A stretch of DNA of 64,000 nt from Pleomorphomonas oryzae DSM 16300 (GCF_000422965.1 NZ_AUHB01000001.1:558001-622000); one strand, 5' to 3'. Counted from the first letter of the stretch, positions 20,436 through 29,267 are shown. Translations and numbers: made by a program. Notes: a model not told the origin generated them from the letters alone.

Positions 20436-21974
20436 TCAGCCGGCGGCGAGCCGCTCACGGGCCGATGGTGCGGCAACCGCTTCCGGTAGGGACGCCGGAC
20501 GGCCAAAATAATAGCCCTGGAAAACCTGACAGCCGGCTGCCTTCATCAGTAGATACTGCTCTTCGGTCTCGACGCCCTCGGCCAACACGCGGGTACCGAG
20601 CGCACGGGCAAGCTCGGTGATGGCCGTCACGAAGGTCATATCGACATCGCTCGATCCAGCGGCGTGAACATAGCTCTTGTCGATCTTCAGGCAGTCGAAG
20701 CGGAATTTCCGGAGATATTGCAGCGAGGCAAAACCCGACCCGAAATCATCGAGGACGATCATGACGCCGGCCGCCCGCAACCCTTCGAGATTGGCCCGCT
20801 CCACCGAGCCGAAATCGAGGAAGACGGTCTCGGTGATTTCCAGCACGAGACGGGAAGCCGGTAAGCCAGCAGTGGTCAGTTCATTGACGACGAAGGCAGC
20901 AAAGCCAGACTGTTTCAGCTGAACGGCCGATACGTTGATCCCGAACTGATATTGTCCATAACGGACAGCGTCGCGGATAACGCGGCGGATCACCCATTCG
21001 CCGACTTCCTCGATCAGCGTCGACTGCTCGGCAACCGAGATGAATTCCGCTGGCGGGATCGTACCGCGCAACGGATGGTGCCAGCGGATCAGCGCCTCGA
21101 AGGCCGTTTGCTCGACGCCGTCGGCGGCGACGATCGGCTGATAGTGCATGTCGAGCTGATTGAGGTAGATGGCAGCGCGCAGTTCGCGGGTCAGCAGCCG
21201 CGTATAGCGGTCGTCGACCAGCATGCGGGCGTTGTAGGACAGCACCGTTCCTCGCGCCTGTTTGGCCTTGTAAAGGGCGAGGTCGGCGAGATTGACGAGC
21301 TCAAGGGCGATGTGTGTGTCGTCGGGCGCCATGGCGATGCCGGCCGTCGCCGACAGACGCATGGTGCGGCCATTGATCTGTACCGGCAGACGCAAGCGGT
21401 CGAGTAGCGCTTTCACCGCCTGCACCACCTCACCACGCGACGCGCAATCGGTGAGCAGCAGTGCAAACTCATCGCCACCAAGCCGGCCTATAGTGGCTTT
21501 CGGCAGTTCATCGCGGCAAATGCGCACCAACTGGGCGAGCGCCTCGTCGCCGGCAGCGTGGCCAAAGGTGTCGTTGAGCGCTTTGAGATGATCGAGGTCC
21601 AGCATCACGTAGGCGTGCCGGCGATCCCCACCGGTCTGAACGCGACGGCGCAACTCGTCGAGAAAATCGGCACGTGTCAGCGCCAAAGTAACAGGATCGA
21701 CTCGGGCCGAGCTCTCCGCATGCTCCTCGCCCTGCATCAAGGCGAGACTCTTGCGCACCAGCAGGAAGCCGATAACGACGATCAGCAGAAGAAGCAGCGT
21801 TTCGGACACCAAGCCCGCCAGCAAGCCTGGCTGCCAGGAGGGTGGCAATGCACCGTGAAGGACGAACATCAAGGCCAGTGCCATGGCCAGACAGGATGTC
21901 GCGAGCGCCCCTACGAGCAACGAAACGCGCCGGCTGACGCTCAGCGCGGTTTGAAGTTGTTTTCCGAGCGCCAT
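20436..21974 (-). CDS. membrane GGDEF-EAL protein (cyclic di-GMP turnover)
   Basis: 512 residues. Two membrane helices (about 17-40 and 52-75) leave almost no periplasmic sensor. The GGDEF domain (about 95-255) has an intact RLGGDEFALLL. The EAL domain (about 270-500) keeps EALIRWHHP, NVSAVQLK, LEITETVF, DDFGSG, LKIDKSYV, EGVETEEQ and QGYYFGRP, so all metal-binding and catalytic residues seem present. Both synthesis and breakdown of c-di-GMP are possible; which dominates cannot be read from sequence. AAGGTGAAGG directly precedes the ATG. A PilZ-domain protein that could read the signal lies at 61.8 kb. Confidence 0.93.
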   Translation of the reverse strand: MALGKQLQTALSVSRRVSLLVGALATSCLAMALALMFVLHGALPPSWQPGLLAGLVSETLLLLLIVVIGFLLVRKSLALMQGEEHAESSARVDPVTLALTRADFLDELRRRVQTGGDRRHAYVMLDLDHLKALNDTFGHAAGDEALAQLVRICRDELPKATIGRLGGDEFALLLTDCASRGEVVQAVKALLDRLRLPVQINGRTMRLSATAGIAMAPDDTHIALELVNLADLALYKAKQARGTVLSYNARMLVDDRYTRLLTRELRAAIYLNQLDMHYQPIVAADGVEQTAFEALIRWHHPLRGTIPPAEFISVAEQSTLIEEVGEWVIRRVIRDAVRYGQYQFGINVSAVQLKQSGFAAFVVNELTTAGLPASRLVLEITETVFLDFGSVERANLEGLRAAGVMIVLDDFGSGFASLQYLRKFRFDCLKIDKSYVHAAGSSDVDMTFVTAITELARALGTRVLAEGVETEEQYLLMKAAGCQVFQGYYFGRPASLPEAVAAPSARERLAAG

Positions 21975-22096
21975 CCTTCACCTTTATGCCTAGGCAAATT
22001 TACAGCGCTCTTATGAATTTTTCGCAAATCCGAGTTCAGTTTTTTGACACGACCGCATGCAACCACGGAGTCGGATTGCCTAAGCGGATATAAATT

Positions 22097-22127
22097 CGGA
22101 CGGCCCCATGCGAGATGAGGCCGTCCG
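22097..22127 (-). terminator. terminator downstream of the YciF-like gene
   Basis: CGGACGGCC, thirteen bases, GGCCGTCCG, then AATTTATAT on the minus strand. It lies 66 bases after the stop of the YciF-like gene. Confidence 0.55.
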
Positions 22128-22192
22128 TACCGGCATGCGCCACCTGAGGGAGGATTGACGCGTGCCGATTTGATAGCGAGCTGAAAGATCGG

Positions 22193-22690
22193 TCAGGCAG
22201 CCTTGAGAGCGGCCTGATTGACCGAGCCGTCAGCGATCTTCGTCAGATTGAAATCGGTCGCCTCTTCCTCGGCAAGCGTCTCCTTCAGGAGCTTGGAGGC
22301 CTGCTTCTGGCCGATCAGTTCGGCCCAGCGGCACATGGTGCCGTAGCGCGCGATCTCGTAATGTTCGACAGCCTGGGCAGTGGCGATGAGGCCGGCGTCG
22401 ATCGCTTCTGAGCCGGCAAAGGATTCGAGAATTTCTTCGCCCTCTTCGACGATCCCGTCGATGGCCGGGCAGGTCTTGCCGCGGGCCGGCTTGCCGATGA
22501 GCTCGAACACCTGCTGCAGGCGCTCGACCTGCACTTCGGTTTCTTCGCGATGCTTCTCAAACGCGGCCTTCAGCTCGGACGACTGAGCGCCACGCGCCAT
22601 TTTCGGCAGCGTCTTCAATATCTTGCGTTCTGCGTAGTAGACATCCTTGAGCATGTCGAGGAATAGATCGTCAAGCGATTTGGTCTTCAT
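22193..22690 (-). CDS. YciE/YciF-like ferritin-fold stress protein (DUF892)
   Basis: 165 residues, all helical. KSLDDLFLDMLKDVYYAERKI at the start and HYEIARYGTMCRWA plus ETLAEEEATDFNLTKIA later give the E/H pattern of a di-iron ferritin-like four-helix bundle. YciF relatives are induced by osmotic or general stress. The ATG at 22690 has GAGGTGAA before it; an upstream in-frame start would add 14 residues without homology. An EcfG-type promoter ends 40 bases upstream. A second, divergent member of the same family is at 26453. Confidence 0.88.
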   Translation of the reverse strand: MKTKSLDDLFLDMLKDVYYAERKILKTLPKMARGAQSSELKAAFEKHREETEVQVERLQQVFELIGKPARGKTCPAIDGIVEEGEEILESFAGSEAIDAGLIATAQAVEHYEIARYGTMCRWAELIGQKQASKLLKETLAEEEATDFNLTKIADGSVNQAALKAA

Positions 22691-22730
22691 GGTTTCACCT
22701 CTACGCTGGGAGAAAGGTTGCGGAGAGTTC

Positions 22731-22755
22731 AACCGCCGAAGACGCTAATTGTTCC
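22731..22755 (-). promoter_or_regulatory. EcfG-type promoter of the YciF-like gene
   Basis: On the minus strand GGAAC (22755-22751), 17 bases, then GTT (22733-22731). This is the -35/-10 pattern of alphaproteobacterial general stress sigma factors, 40 bases before the ATG. Confidence 0.7.
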
Positions 22756-22869
22756 ATCTGCCGGAGCGTCATTCGACGCGATACATCCTCTCGCTCGAGA
22801 GCTGTCCGGTAGTCGGGAACAATCTCCGCCCTCAGGCATTTCATTACCTCCACCCCTTGGAGGTCCGGC

Positions 22870-24000
22870 ATGCCCTTTCCGTTTTCCCCGAAAGCCCCGG
22901 TTGTCGACGCGTTTTGCGTTTTGCTCGCCGGGGGACAGGGGACGCGTCTTCACGAGCTGACATCGACCGAGTGCAAGCCTGCGGTCGCCTTTGCCGGTGG
23001 CAAGCTGGTGGACTTCACTGTTGCCAATGTCATGCGGTCGGGCATGGCCCAGCTGTTGGTGGCAACGCAATATCTGCCGGACAGCCTCGTCCGGCATCTC
23101 GCCGGTGAATGGCGGCACCAGTTTCCGGGTGGTCTCGAAATCCGGGATGGATGCCATCTGCGGCCCGGTGGTTATCGCGGAACGGCAGACGCCGTGCGGG
23201 CCAACCTCGCCGAAATCGCCGCGAGCGGAGCCGATGAACTCCTCGTTCTCTCAGCCGATCATGTCTACCAGATGGACTACCGCGCCATGATCGAAGCTCA
23301 TCGTGCCGCGGGTGCCAAGGTGACCGTGGCGGTCGATGAGGTTCCCTTGGCGCAAGCCTCCAGTTTCGGTGTGTTGTCCGCCGACGGGAAAGGTTGGGTG
23401 ACGGGTTTCGCCGAGAAGCCGGCGCGACCCCAGCCGGTGCCGGAAGACCCGACGCGCGCACTGGTCAGCATGGGAGTCTACGTGCTGGACCGCCGCTGGC
23501 TGGCTCAGCTGCTAACTTCTGAAGGGGCCATGGACGATTTCGGGCAGGACATCCTGCCGGAAGCGGTGCGTCAAGGATCGGCGCAAGTCTATTGCCCGTC
23601 ATCGAACATCGAGGGCGCATTTTACTGGCGTGATGTTGGCACGCTCGACAGCTATCGGCTCGCCCAGCTCGATTTTCTCGATCCGGCAAAGGCGCCCATT
23701 GCGCTGCCCACCGCCACGGTCAAGCCATCGCGCCAGATGCTGCAGGCAGCTGAATACGGCACTATTCTGCTGCCAGGCGCCCGCCTCGGCTACAGAGCTC
23801 GCGCCAAACGGGCCATTCTCGCCCCCGGGTCGTATGTTCCCGACGGCCTCGCCATCGGTGAGGATCCGGAAGAGGATCGCCGCTGGTTCCGCGTCACCTG
23901 CAACGGTACCTCACTGGTCACACCCGCCATGCTCGAGCGGCACCGCGAAGAGCGTCCGCGCTTCCATCTGGTCGCCGCCCTACCCTTCCTGTCGCCATGA
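22870..24000 (+). CDS. glucose-1-phosphate adenylyltransferase-like protein (GlgC family), short and divergent
   Basis: 376 residues, about 40-50 shorter than typical GlgC. LLAGGQGTRLHELT is the nucleotide-binding loop, CKPAVAFAGGKLVDF the substrate loop, GYRGTADAVRANL and ELLVLSADHVYQMDY the catalytic core with the metal-binding aspartate, and GVYVLDRRWL and YWRDVGTLDSYRLAQ the sugar site. The C-terminal beta-helix is present but reduced. ADP-glucose made here would feed glycogen or related storage, but no glycogen genes are near. GGAGG at 22859-22863 fixes the start. Its place in a stress cluster hints at a role other than bulk glycogen synthesis. Confidence 0.8.
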   Translation: MPFPFSPKAPVVDAFCVLLAGGQGTRLHELTSTECKPAVAFAGGKLVDFTVANVMRSGMAQLLVATQYLPDSLVRHLAGEWRHQFPGGLEIRDGCHLRPGGYRGTADAVRANLAEIAASGADELLVLSADHVYQMDYRAMIEAHRAAGAKVTVAVDEVPLAQASSFGVLSADGKGWVTGFAEKPARPQPVPEDPTRALVSMGVYVLDRRWLAQLLTSEGAMDDFGQDILPEAVRQGSAQVYCPSSNIEGAFYWRDVGTLDSYRLAQLDFLDPAKAPIALPTATVKPSRQMLQAAEYGTILLPGARLGYRARAKRAILAPGSYVPDGLAIGEDPEEDRRWFRVTCNGTSLVTPAMLERHREERPRFHLVAALPFLSP

Positions 24001-24074
24001 AATTGCTGACCTCCCCCACGGCGGGCGCCACCTGACGCCAGCCAATATCAACCCAACCATCAACGAGGACATGA

Positions 24075-24968
24075 ATGATGAACACCCCCTCGTCCGGGGC
24101 ATCGCCCCACTATCCCAACTATCCGAAACCGCCTTTTCCGAAGCAAACGCAGGAGCTGCCCGGCAGCTTCAAGGTGATGGACCCCAAACCCGACCATGGC
24201 GAACAAAGCTGGCGGGGAGCCGGCCGGCTCGAGGGTATGGTCGCCCTGATCACCGGTGCCGACAGCGGCATCGGCCGGGCGGTCGCCATCGCCTTTGCCC
24301 GTGAAGGCGCCGATATTGCCCTCTCCTTCCTGGAAGAGCGAGAGGATGCCGCCGACACAGCCCGTCTCGTCACGGACTGCGGCCGCCGCTGCCTGCAGCT
24401 TCCCGGCGACATTTCCGAACCCGCCAACTGCCGAGAGATGGTCAGGCGGGTGGTGGCCGAACTGGGCCGCATCGATGTTCTGGTCAACAATGCCGCCCAT
24501 CAGGATACCTTCGAGGCGCTGGAGGATATTCCGGACGAGGAGTGGCAGCGGACCTTCGCCGTCAACATCCACGCCATGTTCTATCTCGCCAAGGCGGCGG
24601 TGCCACATATGCAGCCGGGCGCATCGATCATCAACACGGCGTCGATCAATGCCGACACGCCCAGCCCCAGCCTTCTCGCTTACGCGACCACCAAGGGGGC
24701 GATCCAGAACTTCACCGGCGGCTTGGCGCAACTGCTTGCCGAGAAGGGTATCCGGGTGAACTGCGTCGCGCCCGGCCCGGTGTGGACGCCGCTGATCCCG
24801 GCCAGCATGTCAGCTGAGAAGACATCGCAGTTCGGCGCCAATTATCCGATGAAGCGGCCGGCACAGCCGGTGGAACTGGCTTCGGCCTATGTGATGCTGG
24901 CCGAGCCGATGTCGAGTTACGTCTCCGGCGCCACTGTTGCGGTGACTGGCGGCAAGCCGCTGATCTGA
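24075..24968 (+). CDS. short-chain dehydrogenase/reductase, YghA/GSP39 type
   Basis: 297 residues with the 45-residue N-terminal extension typical of stress-induced SDRs such as YghA. The Rossmann motif TGADSGIGRA, the NNAA motif, a catalytic serine in NTASINAD and YATTK are all present, so it should be an active NAD(P) enzyme. Substrate is unknown; relatives act on alcohols, aldehydes or glucose. It starts 75 bases after the GlgC-like gene on the same strand and is probably co-transcribed. A strong terminator follows. Confidence 0.92.
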   Translation: MMNTPSSGASPHYPNYPKPPFPKQTQELPGSFKVMDPKPDHGEQSWRGAGRLEGMVALITGADSGIGRAVAIAFAREGADIALSFLEEREDAADTARLVTDCGRRCLQLPGDISEPANCREMVRRVVAELGRIDVLVNNAAHQDTFEALEDIPDEEWQRTFAVNIHAMFYLAKAAVPHMQPGASIINTASINADTPSPSLLAYATTKGAIQNFTGGLAQLLAEKGIRVNCVAPGPVWTPLIPASMSAEKTSQFGANYPMKRPAQPVELASAYVMLAEPMSSYVSGATVAVTGGKPLI

Positions 24969-24996
24969 GACAAGCGCCATCCCTCCAGGGACATAA

Positions 24997-25041
24997 GGCC
25001 CGCTCCCGTCCGGTCATGTGCCGGGGAGCGGGCCGTTTTCT
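24997..25041 (+). terminator. terminator after the SDR gene
   Basis: GGCCCGCTCCC, sixteen bases, GGGAGCGGGCC, then GTTTTCTT. Confidence 0.88.
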
Positions 25042-25078
25042 TGAAATAATCCGAAAGGCTTGCCCGCCATGGCAAGCC

Positions 25079-25103
25079 GGAACAATCGGCCGGCCAGCTT
25101 GTT
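25079..25103 (+). promoter_or_regulatory. EcfG-type promoter of the BON-domain gene
   Basis: GGAAC, 17 bases, GTT; ends 50 bases before the ATG at 25154 and lies after the SDR terminator. Confidence 0.7.
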
Positions 25104-25153
25104 GTCAGTCACCCCGACGCTTTGGCGTCGCTCATCAGCAAGGAGGCCGGATC

Positions 25154-25966
25154 ATGACATACGGACGAGACGACCGAGACTTACCCTCGCGCAGCCAGCA
25201 TGACGACCGACAGAGACTGACCGGCCGCTGGGTACAGGACGACGAAACGGGCTATCTGCGCCGGCGGTTCGAGGACGACGACCAGAACGAAGCCTATCCA
25301 GGCAGCCGGGGCAACCAGGACTATGAGGATCGGCGGAACTGGGGCAACGCCGGCGGTTACTATGGCGAACCCAATCGCCGTCCCGATCGAGCCGGCGGTC
25401 ATGCCTTCGACTTCGCTCGCCGGGATTCCGGGCGTTCGGACCTCGACGGCCGAGACGACAACCGCCCTGATGGTGGCCAGGGCCGCTTCCGCGATCAAGG
25501 CTACCATACGCGAGCCGGCTATGACGGCCGTGCGGAAACCTTCAATGGCGCGCGTCGCGGAGAATGGCCGCAGACAAACACATGGTGGACCGATCGCTAT
25601 GACGACAGGCCCTCTGATCAAGGGCGAGACGCCATGCGATCTGGTTCGTTTCGCGGAAAAGGGCCCAAGGGTTATGTCCGCTCGGATGAGCGCATCAAGG
25701 AGGATGTCAGCGACCGGCTGAGCGACGACGATACGCTGGACGCCTCGAATATCACCGTCGAGGTCTCGGGCGGTGAAGTAACGCTCTCCGGTTATGTCGA
25801 CTCGCGACAGGCCAAACACACTGCAGAGGAGTGTGCTGAGCAATGCGCTGGCGTCACCCATGTTCAGAACAATCTGCGGGTTGGCACCGGCGCAAGTGCC
25901 GGTCGGGACTCGACGAGCTCCGGCAGGGATCTGTTGCATGACAGGGCGAAAGCCACAGACGCTTAA
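25154..25966 (+). CDS. BON-domain protein with long charged N terminus
   Basis: 270 residues. The first 195 are low complexity, rich in Arg, Asp, Gly and Tyr, and likely disordered. The last 70 form a BON domain (DERIKEDVSDRLSDDDTLDA, then VEVSGGEVTLSGYVDSRQAK and HVQNNLRVG), a small alpha/beta fold thought to bind phospholipid and stabilise the envelope under osmotic stress. There is no classical signal peptide, which is odd for a BON protein. AGGAGG lies before the ATG at 25154; earlier codons in the frame are not supported. Confidence 0.85.
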   Translation: MTYGRDDRDLPSRSQHDDRQRLTGRWVQDDETGYLRRRFEDDDQNEAYPGSRGNQDYEDRRNWGNAGGYYGEPNRRPDRAGGHAFDFARRDSGRSDLDGRDDNRPDGGQGRFRDQGYHTRAGYDGRAETFNGARRGEWPQTNTWWTDRYDDRPSDQGRDAMRSGSFRGKGPKGYVRSDERIKEDVSDRLSDDDTLDASNITVEVSGGEVTLSGYVDSRQAKHTAEECAEQCAGVTHVQNNLRVGTGASAGRDSTSSGRDLLHDRAKATDA

Positions 25967-26121
25967 GCTTCACCTCGCAGGTTTCGGGTCGCGCCAGCGA
26001 CTTGAAACCTGCGCCAAAAGGCGTGCAGGAAAATCACACTGATGATTTTATCGGAAATACCGGCCTTGGCGCTTCGTCGGGTAATGTGATTTTCAGATTG
26101 TCCGCCTATGCTGTGGTTACC

Positions 26122-26340
26122 ATGTGTCCGAATCCTACCTCTTCCGATGCCTCATGCGGCGGACAATCCCTGGAGAACGACGACCTCTCCGGATTGCAAA
26201 CCGCCGCACGGCGTCTCATAGACACGATCGCCGCCGAGCCTGTGCCCGAGCGGCTGCGTGAATTGGCGGTCGAGCTCAATAAAGCTCTGGCTCGCCAACA
26301 GGAAAAAGGTACGGCGGGGGATCCGTCAGCGTCCGGCTGA
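26122..26340 (+). CDS. NepR-like anti-sigma factor of the general stress response
   Basis: 72 residues, cytosolic and mostly helical. The stretch RLIDTIAAEPVPERLRELAV fits the NepR core, where a helix, an EP-[VI]-P-[DE]-R turn and a second helix wrap the EcfG-type sigma factor. In the known system PhyR-P releases NepR from sigma. The sigma gene lies 0.8 kb away, convergent, which supports the call; PhyR is not in the window. No good ribosome site is seen, so the start (26122) could be wrong. Another anti-sigma or an unrelated small protein is possible. Confidence 0.6.
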   Translation: MCPNPTSSDASCGGQSLENDDLSGLQTAARRLIDTIAAEPVPERLRELAVELNKALARQQEKGTAGDPSASG

Positions 26341-26452
26341 ACTCCGAAGACTTCAGACCTTCAAAGACTTGCCGCCGCGCAGCGCACGGCGGCTTCTCTG
26401 TTTGATGCTGGTGCCGGGTGGTCGGATTGGCTATCGGCACCTGCCGCCGGCA

Positions 26453-26947
26453 TCACCGACGAGCAGGAAGGCCGGCTTCGTCGCGGGCAAGGAAGATCCG
26501 CGTCGTCTGGTCGAGATGATCAAACAGCCAATCCGCCATATCCTGCTCTTCGGTCAGATTTTGCTCGAAGATTGCCATTGCCGTGGTGTCCTCGAGCACA
26601 GCGGCCGTCGAGATCAGGACTTTGTAGGCTGCCACTTCCATCTGTTCGAAGGTGTAGCTTGCCATGACGCCCTTGATGACCTCGTCGTCGGCGAACATGC
26701 CGCTCAGCGCTTGCCCAAGGGCGGTCGCCTTGCCGAGCGTATCCTTCACCAGCGAGGCACCGCTGTCGCGTCCCTCCAGCAGTTTCTTGAGCGCTTCAGC
26801 CTGACGTTCCGTCTCGGTGACATGCTGTTCCATCCGGGCGCACAGGACCGGGTAGTTCTCCAGACGCGACAGCATGCCGCGCAGCATGGTGAGGGCCTGC
26901 TCTTCCATGGCATGGGCGTCACGGACGCCATGCCAGATAATGTTCAC
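26453..26947 (-). CDS. second DUF892 (YciE/YciF-like) ferritin-fold protein
   Basis: 164 residues, all helical: HAMEEQALTMLRGMLSRLEN at the start, HVTETERQAEALKKLL in the middle and EQMEVAAYKVLIS plus EQNLTEEQDMADWLFDHL toward the end give the paired E..H metal motifs of a ferritin-like bundle. It differs clearly from the copy at 22193. The start used is a GTG with a weak, distant GAGGAGA; an internal ATG at residue 14 is an alternative. It lies between the NepR-like gene and the sigma factor gene. Confidence 0.8.
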   Translation of the reverse strand: MNIIWHGVRDAHAMEEQALTMLRGMLSRLENYPVLCARMEQHVTETERQAEALKKLLEGRDSGASLVKDTLGKATALGQALSGMFADDEVIKGVMASYTFEQMEVAAYKVLISTAAVLEDTTAMAIFEQNLTEEQDMADWLFDHLDQTTRIFLARDEAGLPARR

Positions 26948-27167
26948 GGATATCGTCCATGGGATTTACTCTCCTCGGTTATGGCGACACGTCTCGTCAT
27001 GCGTCTCGGGGAAGAGAAGAAAGGCCTGCTCTTTTCGCTGTCAGCGTTGGTCACGCTCTTGCAGCCACCGCTCGCAATCGGTTTGCCTTGCGGCATACGG
27101 AGAATCCAACCGACAAGGGCGCGAGAAGTTCCACCTGCTCGGCTTTGCTTCGGAAAATTGGCGGGTG

Positions 27168-27644
27168 CTATATTTCCTCGCCCATGGCGGCACGCAGCAT
27201 TTTGCGGCCGCGATTGATGCGGCTTTTGATCGTTCCGATGTCGCAGTCGAGGATTTCGGCGGCGTGCGCGTAGCTTTCCTCCAGCACCACCACCAGTACG
27301 ATCGCCTCCCTGTAATGGACGGGGAGCTCCTCCAGGGCTTGCTCCAGTTCCTTGATGCGCACCTGCCATTCCTGATGGGGCGACACGGTGGGCTGCTGCG
27401 ATGCGCAGTCTTCGTCACCCGTCCGCTCTCTCGCCCGCTTGATGCAGTTGGAGTAGAAGCGGTTCCGCATGATGGTGAACAGCCACGCCCTGAGATTGGT
27501 ACCGGGCGTATAGCTGGAAATATTCTCGATCGCCCTTACCAGGGTTTCCTGAACCAGATCGTCGGCATCGGTAGCATTGCCGCAAAGGGAGCGCGCAAAA
27601 GCGCGCATGGCCGGCAAATAGGTAAGAATATCATCGGACATCAT
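27168..27644 (-). CDS. ecfG: ECF sigma factor, EcfG-like (general stress response)
   Basis: 158 residues. Region 2 (AFARSLCGNATDADDLVQETLVRA, of which DADDLVQ is the core; PGTNLRAWLFTIMRN follows) and region 4 (ALEELPVHYREAIVL, then HAAEILDCDIGTIKSRINRGR) match the EcfG group of alphaproteobacteria. In that group the sigma factor is held by NepR and reads GGAAC-N16/17-CGTT promoters, several of which occur in this window. Two adjacent ATG codons (27644, 27641) are possible starts; the upstream extension of the frame is unlikely. No EcfG site was seen before the gene itself. Confidence 0.85.
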   Translation of the reverse strand: MMSDDILTYLPAMRAFARSLCGNATDADDLVQETLVRAIENISSYTPGTNLRAWLFTIMRNRFYSNCIKRARERTGDEDCASQQPTVSPHQEWQVRIKELEQALEELPVHYREAIVLVVVLEESYAHAAEILDCDIGTIKSRINRGRKMLRAAMGEEI

Positions 27645-27982
27645 GATGCGCTTTGAGTTTCGAGCCGATATGGAACCACGCGAGCGATTCCGAGTTCGGC
27701 CATCCACCTCGAATGGACGAAACACCCTCAACTGAATTCAGCAGACGGGAAACGGTTCCGTGGTCCGCTTCAATTGGCGGAGTTTTCACGCGCCTCTTTA
27801 TGAGCCCCGATACTCACGAAAGCCCTCGGGGCGGCCATGGAACTATTGCTGAAGCGAGACGTTGACTAGGCGGTGCCGAGATGTGGCAAACGCCATCTCC
27901 GCATTCTCCAAAGTCGCCGGCCGGTTGCCGTCTCCCGGCTCCACTAGACCGGCAGTGACCCCCAACGTCCGAGGAGATTCCG
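27645..27982. other. divergent intergenic region in the stress cluster
   Basis: 338 bases with no supported gene. It holds the EcfG-type promoter at 27839-27863, and a further GGAAC-N17-GTT on the plus strand at 27672-27696, which is too far from a gene to be convincing. Confidence 0.5.
27839..27863 (+). promoter_or_regulatory. EcfG-type promoter of the secreted small protein
   Basis: GGAAC, 16 bases, CGTT: full match to the consensus, 119 bases before the ATG at 27983. Confidence 0.75.
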
Positions 27983-28345
27983 ATGAAACTCGCCTCACTT
28001 TGCATGGCCACTGTTCTCGCTTTCGGCGGCAGCGCTTTTGCCCAGACCACGCCGGCGCCGGCCGCTCCGAAGGCGAGCGATCCAGCAACGGCCGCACCTG
28101 ATCCGGCCGCCCCCACAGCGCCGAATACGCCGCCGGCCCAGACGACCCCCAACAAGGGTGATCTGACGCCGGGCGCCAACAGCTTCACCGAAGCCCAGGC
28201 GCGATCCTGGCTCGAAGACGCCGGCTACACCGACATCAGCGGTCTGGTCCAGTCCGAAGACGGCATCTGGCGCGGACATGCTCGCCATAACGGCGCAACC
28301 GTCAGCGTAGGCGTCGACTACAAGGGCACCATCAGCGCGCAATGA
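27983..28345 (+). CDS. small secreted protein with proline/alanine linker
   Basis: 120 residues. A signal peptide (MKLASLCMATVLAFGGSAFA) is followed by about 40 residues of Pro/Ala/Thr linker and then a compact C-terminal part (FTEAQARSWLEDAGYTDISGL ... WRGHARHNGATVSVGVDYKG) that looks like a PepSY-type fold. Function unknown; periplasmic location is likely. An EcfG promoter precedes it and a second stress gene follows by 61 bases, so both are probably stress-induced. Confidence 0.75.
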   Translation: MKLASLCMATVLAFGGSAFAQTTPAPAAPKASDPATAAPDPAAPTAPNTPPAQTTPNKGDLTPGANSFTEAQARSWLEDAGYTDISGLVQSEDGIWRGHARHNGATVSVGVDYKGTISAQ

Positions 28346-28406
28346 AGCATCGCCTTCATTGCCGGCAAAATCTCAATCACTCCAATCCCCTGGGAAGGAT
28401 AGCATC

Positions 28407-28991
28407 ATGAGCACCCATACCCGACTTTACGACAGCTGGTCCGACGCGATGGCCGTGGTGGACCGGCTCCGCGCAGCCCGAATTTCCAATGACGATATCT
28501 CGGTGATCTCGCCCGAGAGCGAAGACAACGACATCAGCGATGGCGCCGAAGCCACCGCGGCCGGCTCCGGCATCGGCGCGGTGCTGGGTGGCGGCGCCGG
28601 TGCGCTCGCCGGCGTCGGCCTGCTCGCCATCCCGGGCCTTGGCCCGATCGTTGCCACCGGTTGGTTCGTATCGACGCTCGCAGGCCTCGCGGCCGGCGCG
28701 GTTGCCGGCGGCGTGGCCGGCGGCATCGTCGATGCCCTGACCAGTTCGGGCCTGTCGTCCGAGGAAGCCGAGGTCTATGCCGAGGCGATCCGCCGCGGCG
28801 GCACCATGGTCACGGTGCGCGCCGAGGACAGCCAGGATGCCCTGGTCGCCCGCCTTCTCGATGAGACGCCGCCCGTCAACATCGCCGAGCGGGAACGTGT
28901 TTATCGCGAGAGCGGTTGGACGGGCTACGAGCCCAGCCCCAACATGACCTCGCCGGTTGACGATCCCACGCGTCGCCCGCCGCTGATCTGA
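28407..28991 (+). CDS. general stress protein with glycine-zipper membrane segment
   Basis: 194 residues. The N terminus (TRLYDSWSDAMAVVDRLRAA) is like the YflT/GSP17M heat-stress domain. Residues about 55-110 are a glycine- and alanine-rich zipper (GSGIGAVLGGGAGALAGVG, later GLAAGAVAGGVAGGIVDAL) that can insert into a membrane. The C terminus returns to a soluble alpha/beta pattern. Function is unknown. AAGGA before the ATG at 28407 sets the start. It probably shares the EcfG promoter of the previous gene. Confidence 0.78.
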   Translation: MSTHTRLYDSWSDAMAVVDRLRAARISNDDISVISPESEDNDISDGAEATAAGSGIGAVLGGGAGALAGVGLLAIPGLGPIVATGWFVSTLAGLAAGAVAGGVAGGIVDALTSSGLSSEEAEVYAEAIRRGGTMVTVRAEDSQDALVARLLDETPPVNIAERERVYRESGWTGYEPSPNMTSPVDDPTRRPPLI

Positions 28992-29059
28992 CGCGCTTGG
29001 CGATATCTGCCGAGTGAAGGCGGGGCCGTGCCTCGTTTGATCCCGGCAGAATGGTCTAC

Positions 29060-29093
29060 CGCCCGCTCCATCCCCAAGGGGGTGGGACGGGCG
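29060..29093 (+). terminator. imperfect terminator-like hairpin
   Basis: CGCCCG and CGGGCG flank an inner stem of CCCC/GGGG with loop AAG, 68 bases after the stress protein gene. No strong T-run. Confidence 0.45.
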
Positions 29094-29170
29094 CTGTCTA
29101 TCAAACAGGTATCATTCATTACTTTGCCGGCTTATTTTCTAGAAAAATGGATGCGGCTCGGTTCATTTGG

Positions 29171-29196
29171 GGAACCCGGCCTCATCTCCTGGCGTT
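29171..29196 (+). promoter_or_regulatory. EcfG-type promoter of the siderophore-interacting protein gene
   Basis: GGAAC, 17 bases, CGTT, ending 71 bases before the ATG at 29268. Confidence 0.65.
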
Positions 29197-29267
29197 GATC
29201 ATCGGATGACGGCACGAGCCGAATTTCCGTTCCCATCTCTGTCAGTCCCGTCTGTCGGGAGGATTTG

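Noticed and set aside
27110-27132. GGAAC ... GTT upstream of the second ferritin-fold gene
   Set aside because: The spacing is 15, two below the usual range, and it lies about 160 bases before the start codon.
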